DNA of 9,158 nucleotides, from contig UQQA01000100.1 in assembly GCA_900543105.1 (NCBI GenBank), positions 1 through 9,158 of the forward strand, given 5' to 3'. The DNA is from an uncultured Ruminococcus sp. (GTDB lineage Bacteria > Bacillota > Clostridia > Oscillospirales > Ruminococcaceae). A model generated the notes under the pieces. It was not told the DNA's origin, ran no database searches, and saw nothing but the letters and a program-made list of their open reading frames with translations. The translations under genes were made by a program, and so were the position numbers. Below, in pieces: positions 5,868-9,158 of the stretch (its first letter is position 1; each line of letters begins with the position of its first letter).

Positions 5868-7358
5868 ATGGCAGATGCTGTTAGATCAGCAGCTGATATC
5901 GGTTCAAACAGGAGGGTGGTCGAACGAACACCGCGTGAAAAGCTCTGCGATGTGCTTTTCTGGTTCGTGCGCGCGTCTGTGGTGATAAATATCATCGTTC
6001 TCTTCTTCCCGAATTTCAACGCTGCGAGAGTAACAGATCAGATCAATAAGAATATGTCGCTTTTCACCTGCGGCGTTTCTTATAAGACACTTATCACGAA
6101 CTTCGGCCGTGCATTCGCAAGAGGCTGGGTCCCCGAGGCAGCGTTCAAACTGCTCAACGCCAGCAGCCTTATCATCATCGCAGCAGTTGTGATAATGATA
6201 ATCGGTACTTGTATGTCGCTCGGAAACAATAAAATGAAGAAAACAAGCACACTTTTCACCATAGGCGGTTCTGTTGTTGAGATCTGTGCGCTCATCGGAA
6301 TTTACCGTTCCTATGATATGCTTCTCGGTTCGGAAAAGATCGAAAAGGTAAACCCTGTTTTTCCTGCGGTCTTCTGGCTTTATGCCGTTCTTGCAGGCGT
6401 AGCGCTTCTGGTATCGGCGGCTGAACTTGTTCTTGTACCCACAACAAAGGGCGAAAAGGCAGAAATGGCTGCCAAGTACAGACTTTTCCTTATGATGCTC
6501 CCGATACTCGTTCTCGCATTCGTATTCTGCTATCTGCCGCTCTTCGGCTGGAGATATGCATTCTTCGATTATAAGTCGGGCGAAACGCTCTCTTGGGACA
6601 AGTTCGTCGGCTTAAAGTGGTTCAAGTCACTTTTCAATACGGCAGCAACGAGAAAAGACGTTGTCCGAGTTGTAAAGAACACACTCGCAATGAGCGGTCT
6701 CGGAATAGCAACGAGCTGGGTACCGATGGTTTTCGCTATCTTCCTCTCCGAGATCAAGAACACCGCTTTCAGAAGAGTGGTACAGACATTCACAACTATC
6801 CCGAACTTCATCAGCTGGGTACTTGTTTACGCTATTGCGCTTGCGATATTCTCAACTGACGGCTTTATCAACACATTCCTCACATCGATCGGTCACCCGA
6901 CAATGACAAACTACCTCCTTAGCGATTCGCATATGTGGCTCAAGATGCTCGCATGGGGACTTTGGAAGGGACTTGGCTGGAGCGCTATCATCTACATCGC
7001 TTCGATCTCGGGCATCGACCAGCAGCTTTACGAAGCAGCTACCGTTGACGGCGCAGGACGTTTCGCAAAGATGTGGTATATCACGATCCCTGAGCTTATC
7101 CCTACATATATGGTACTTCTCCTTATGTCCATTGCGAATATCCTTTCAAACGGTATGGAACAGTACCTCGTATTCTCCAATTCTATCAATAAGAACAGTA
7201 TCGAAGTTCTCGACCTCTATGTCTATAACCTCGGTATCACAAGCGGACTTATCCCGATCTCGACCGTTATCGGTATGGTCAAGTCCATTATCAGCGTAAT
7301 TCTTCTTTTTGCCGCTAACAGCGTATCTAAGCTTATCCGCGGCGAGAGCATTGTATAA
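5868..7358 (+). CDS. LplB-type ABC sugar transporter permease with extra N-terminal membrane domain
   Basis: A 496-residue inner-membrane permease of the carbohydrate uptake (CUT1) ABC class. The part from about residue 203 looks like a normal LplB/UgpA-type subunit. It opens with 'RLFLMMLPILVLAFVFCYLPLFGW' (about 205-228) and a periplasmic-type loop with 'FVGLKWF' (246-252). The ATPase-coupling EAA loop is 'EAATVDGAGRFAKMWYITIP' (389-408), with later membrane helices to about 485. Family members usually have about 300 residues. The first 200 are an extension with about four hydrophobic segments (roughly 30-48, 98-117, 127-145 and 165-190), the first preceded by the charged stretch 'NRRVVERTPREK' (14-25). 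The extension is in frame without a stop and has the same codon style, so it belongs to the protein. The ribosome binding site of the partner permease overlaps this gene's stop codon, so the pair is translated together. Substrate is likely an oligosaccharide but is not readable. Confidence 0.93.
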   Translation: MADAVRSAADIGSNRRVVERTPREKLCDVLFWFVRASVVINIIVLFFPNFNAARVTDQINKNMSLFTCGVSYKTLITNFGRAFARGWVPEAAFKLLNASSLIIIAAVVIMIIGTCMSLGNNKMKKTSTLFTIGGSVVEICALIGIYRSYDMLLGSEKIEKVNPVFPAVFWLYAVLAGVALLVSAAELVLVPTTKGEKAEMAAKYRLFLMMLPILVLAFVFCYLPLFGWRYAFFDYKSGETLSWDKFVGLKWFKSLFNTAATRKDVVRVVKNTLAMSGLGIATSWVPMVFAIFLSEIKNTAFRRVVQTFTTIPNFISWVLVYAIALAIFSTDGFINTFLTSIGHPTMTNYLLSDSHMWLKMLAWGLWKGLGWSAIIYIASISGIDQQLYEAATVDGAGRFAKMWYITIPELIPTYMVLLLMSIANILSNGMEQYLVFSNSINKNSIEVLDLYVYNLGITSGLIPISTVIGMVKSIISVILLFAANSVSKLIRGESIV

Positions 7359-7363
7359 GGAGG
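7357..7363 (+). promoter_or_regulatory. Consensus ribosome binding site for the second permease
   Basis: AAGGAGG overlaps the TAA stop codon of the first permease and lies 9 nt before the ATG at 7373. It supports that start and tight coupling of the two genes. Confidence 0.85.
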
Positions 7364-7372
7364 CGGTTTGAA

Positions 7373-8335
7373 ATGACTCACGATGAAAAGTTATCAAAAA
7401 GAGCCGAAGAAAAATATTTCAAGGAGCATACAACGAAGATCAAGCTGACTCCGGGAGATATCGTGTTCAATATCCTGAACTACCTGTTCTTCATTCTGTT
7501 CACATTAAGCTGTATTTTCCCGTTCTACTATATCTTCATCAACACTATCTCGAACAATGAGCTTGTTAAAAAGGGCGTTATCACGTTCTTCCCACAGCAG
7601 GTCACAATTCAGAACTATATTATGATGGCGAACGTAAACGACCTCTGGAATTCATTCGTTGTAACAATTTTCAGAACGCTCATCGGTACGGTCCTTATGG
7701 TTTTCGCCTCCGCACTCGCAGGCTACCTTATGACAAAGCAGGAGATGTGGCACAGAAAGTTCTGGTACAGATTCCTCGTTATCACAATGTACTTCAACGC
7801 AGGACTTATCCCTACATACCTCAACCTTTCGATGCTCGGTCTTACAAATACGTTCCTCGTTTATATCATTCCTGCTATCGTTTCGCCTTATAACATCATT
7901 CTCGTAAAGACCTACGTTGAATCCATTCCGGGCGAAATCGAGGAAAGTGCGTTCATCGACGGCGCAGGCTACTGGACGATATTCTATAAGATCATCTGGC
8001 CGCTTTCAAAGCCTATCCTCGCAACTATCGCAATTTTCGGCGCAGTAGGACATTGGAACTCCTTCCAGGATTCACTTATCTACAACTCCAACTCGCCTGA
8101 ACTTTATACCGTTCAGCACAGACTTTATGTCTACCTGAACCAGTCATCAAACCTCAGCGCAATGGTAAACGGCGCAACTTCAAGCTCCGATACGGCGGCG
8201 CTCTCGGGTGCGATGAATACGAAGATAATTCAGTACACCATCTCAATGATAACAATTATCCCAATTATGCTCGTATATCCGTTCATGCAAAGATATTTTG
8301 AATCGGGTATCATGCTCGGAGCAGTTAAGGGTTAA
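7373..8335 (+). CDS. LplC/UgpE-type ABC sugar transporter permease
   Basis: A 320-residue second permease of the same CUT1 importer, of normal length for the LplC/YtcP group. A hydrophilic start (1-27) is followed by about six membrane segments, the first being 'VFNILNYLFFILFTLSCIFPFYYIF' (about 31-55). 'NSFVVTIFRTLIGT' (93-106) is the conserved start of the core domain. The EAA loop is 'EESAFIDGAGYWTIFYKIIWP' (190-210), with Ser in place of the second residue of EAA, a common variation. The C-terminus 'PFMQRYFESGIMLGAVKG' (303-320) is the classic ending of this family. It pairs with the preceding LplB-type protein to form the transmembrane channel. No ATPase or binding protein is encoded nearby, so these must be supplied by other loci, for example a shared MsmK/UgpC-type ATPase. 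Confidence 0.95.
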   Translation: MTHDEKLSKRAEEKYFKEHTTKIKLTPGDIVFNILNYLFFILFTLSCIFPFYYIFINTISNNELVKKGVITFFPQQVTIQNYIMMANVNDLWNSFVVTIFRTLIGTVLMVFASALAGYLMTKQEMWHRKFWYRFLVITMYFNAGLIPTYLNLSMLGLTNTFLVYIIPAIVSPYNIILVKTYVESIPGEIEESAFIDGAGYWTIFYKIIWPLSKPILATIAIFGAVGHWNSFQDSLIYNSNSPELYTVQHRLYVYLNQSSNLSAMVNGATSSSDTAALSGAMNTKIIQYTISMITIIPIMLVYPFMQRYFESGIMLGAVKG

Positions 8336-8344
8336 AAAACAACA

Positions 8345-8397
8345 AAAACGGGGGTTCATATAGGGAAAGTTTCCCTTTTGATCCCCGTTTTATATTT
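8345..8397 (+). terminator. Branched hairpin with T-run between permease and DUF624 genes
   Basis: AAAACGGGG (8345-8353) pairs with CCCCGTTTT (8383-8391), 9 bp. Inside lies a second stem, AGGGAA (8362-8367) with TTCCCT (8371-8376), loop AGT. TTTTATATTT follows the outer arm (8388-8397, its first bases shared with the arm). The structure resembles an intrinsic terminator; as the next gene is in the same direction only 11 nt later, it may act as a partial terminator that lowers expression of that gene. Confidence 0.65.
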
Positions 8398-8408
8398 CGG
8401 AGGTTTCG

Positions 8409-9035
8409 ATGAAATTTTTCAGCGTAGAAAGTCCGCTTTATAAGTTTATGCAAAGCCTGTGGGATATCCTGAAGCTGAACTTTATGTGGATAATTTTCTG
8501 CATACCGATAGTCACGATAGGCGGAAGTACAATAGCCGCTTTCAGCGTCCTGCTGCGAATGTCCGAAGATCAGGAGGGCAACGTCATAAAGGACTTCTGG
8601 AAAGCATTCAAGGAAAACTGGAAGCAGGGGATACTTATCGGACTTCTGCCGCCGATATGCTTTGAAGCAGTCTTTCTTGATTTTCAGCTTTATAAAGCAG
8701 TGGAAAACGGAGGACTCGGAATATTGATAGTCGGCTGTTTTTCGGCATATATCTTCATTTTCTGCCTTATCTATGTTTTTCCCCTGCTCGCAAGATACGA
8801 TAATACCGTAATAAATTCGATAAAGAATTCGTTCAGGATAGGAATGAAGTTCTTCGGAAGAACATTTCTGCTCCTTGCGATAATAGCAGTGGAAGTGCTG
8901 ATAATTTTCTGGAATCCGACAACAAAATTTGTCGGCGCATTGATAGGACCTGCCTGCATAATGTATACAATAAGCGGAGTGGCAATGCATATTTTCAGAA
9001 AGATCGAAGAAGACCCGGCATCACTTAGGAAATAA
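8409..9035 (+). CDS. YesL-like DUF624 membrane protein
   Basis: A 208-residue polytopic membrane protein. Its first part, 'FWKAFKENWKQGILIGLLPP' (about 64-83) after 'LKLNFMWIIFCIPIVTIGGSTIAAFSVLL' (about 21-49), fits the YesL/DUF624 family, which is typically encoded beside CUT1 sugar transporters and AraC/YesN-type regulators in Firmicutes. About five hydrophobic segments are visible, near 22-42, 73-93, 101-124, 150-168 and 174-192. The C-terminal tail 'FRKIEEDPASLRK' (196-208) is charged and likely cytoplasmic. GGAGG (8399-8403) is 5 nt before the ATG at 8409. The exact role of the family is unknown; an accessory part in polysaccharide or oligosaccharide uptake is inferred only from context. 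It lies downstream of a hairpin, so it may be expressed less than the permeases. Confidence 0.9.
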   Translation: MKFFSVESPLYKFMQSLWDILKLNFMWIIFCIPIVTIGGSTIAAFSVLLRMSEDQEGNVIKDFWKAFKENWKQGILIGLLPPICFEAVFLDFQLYKAVENGGLGILIVGCFSAYIFIFCLIYVFPLLARYDNTVINSIKNSFRIGMKFFGRTFLLLAIIAVEVLIIFWNPTTKFVGALIGPACIMYTISGVAMHIFRKIEEDPASLRK

Positions 9036-9054
9036 TTCGGAATTAATTTAATTT

Positions 9055-9081
9055 GTAATGCGTAATTCGTAATGCGTAATT
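9055..9081. repeat. Tandem GTAATGCGTAATT repeat
   Basis: GTAATGCGTAATT occurs twice (9055-9067 and 9069-9081) with a 14-nt period. It follows an AT-rich imperfect palindrome, TAATTCGGAATTA (9033-9045), that overlaps the stop codon of the DUF624 gene. GTAATTCGTAATGC-like strings are familiar as dispersed intergenic repeats in related Clostridia (recollection, not checked here). Confidence 0.6.
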
Positions 9082-9084
9082 ATT

Positions 9085-9158
9085 GCATAGCTCAACTTTG
9101 TTTGGGCGATGCGAAGCCAACCAGCTGGTCAAGCTGAGCACAGCTTGCGAGGGGTCAA
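9085..9158. repeat. Hairpin-rich intergenic element reaching the window edge
   Basis: Contains a perfect 10-bp palindrome ACCAGCTGGT (9120-9129) followed directly by CAAGCTG-AGCA-CAGCTTG (9130-9147), a 7-bp stem with a 4-nt loop. It is more GC-rich than the preceding tandem repeat and has no coding potential that I can support. It may be part of a dispersed repeat or a non-coding RNA; its end is not in the window. Confidence 0.4.

Noticed and set aside
8325..8990. A 221-codon minus-strand reading frame
   Set aside because: It is rich in Tyr, His, Cys and Lys, a shadow of the DUF624 membrane protein on the plus strand, and it runs through the hairpin region.

Overview
The window looks like chromosomal DNA of a gut Firmicute, most likely an Oscillospiraceae/Ruminococcus-type Clostridium relative. 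The grounds are moderate GC content, strong AAGGAGG-type ribosome binding sites, a BspA-like leucine-rich surface protein, and an LplB/LplC/YesL (DUF624) sugar-transport set under an AraC-type regulator. This assignment is inference from gene content; no rRNA or other taxonomic marker is present. I see no phage, insertion sequence, CRISPR, tRNA or rRNA.

The left half (1-5591) is read entirely on the minus strand. In transcription order it holds an AraC-family regulator (5591-4719), endonuclease III nth (4722-4072, overlapping the regulator by 4 nt in an ATGA junction), and recQ helicase (4071-2071, starting directly after the nth stop codon). A short gap carries a likely recQ terminator interleaved with a good promoter. 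Then come an unassigned 276-residue protein (1988-1158) and, 20 nt further on, a leucine-rich-repeat surface protein (1137 to beyond the left edge). The first three genes look like one operon and the last two like a second.

The right half (5868-9035) is read on the plus strand and diverges from the regulator. It holds an LplB-type ABC sugar permease with an unusual N-terminal membrane extension of about 200 residues, an LplC-type partner permease 14 nt downstream, a branched hairpin that looks like a terminator or attenuator, and a YesL/DUF624 membrane protein. No substrate-binding lipoprotein and no ATPase is encoded in the window, so the transporter must draw them from elsewhere.

The 276-bp divergent intergenic region (5592-5867) is the most information-rich non-coding stretch. 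It has two near-identical 35-bp units exactly 40 bp apart, a looser third copy over the predicted transcription start, an extended -10 promoter with a poor -35, and a 9-bp stem in the 5' leader. Together these fit an oligosaccharide uptake module switched by the adjacent AraC regulator. The last 123 bases hold a tandem GTAATGCGTAATT repeat and hairpin-forming DNA that look like the edge of a dispersed intergenic repeat.
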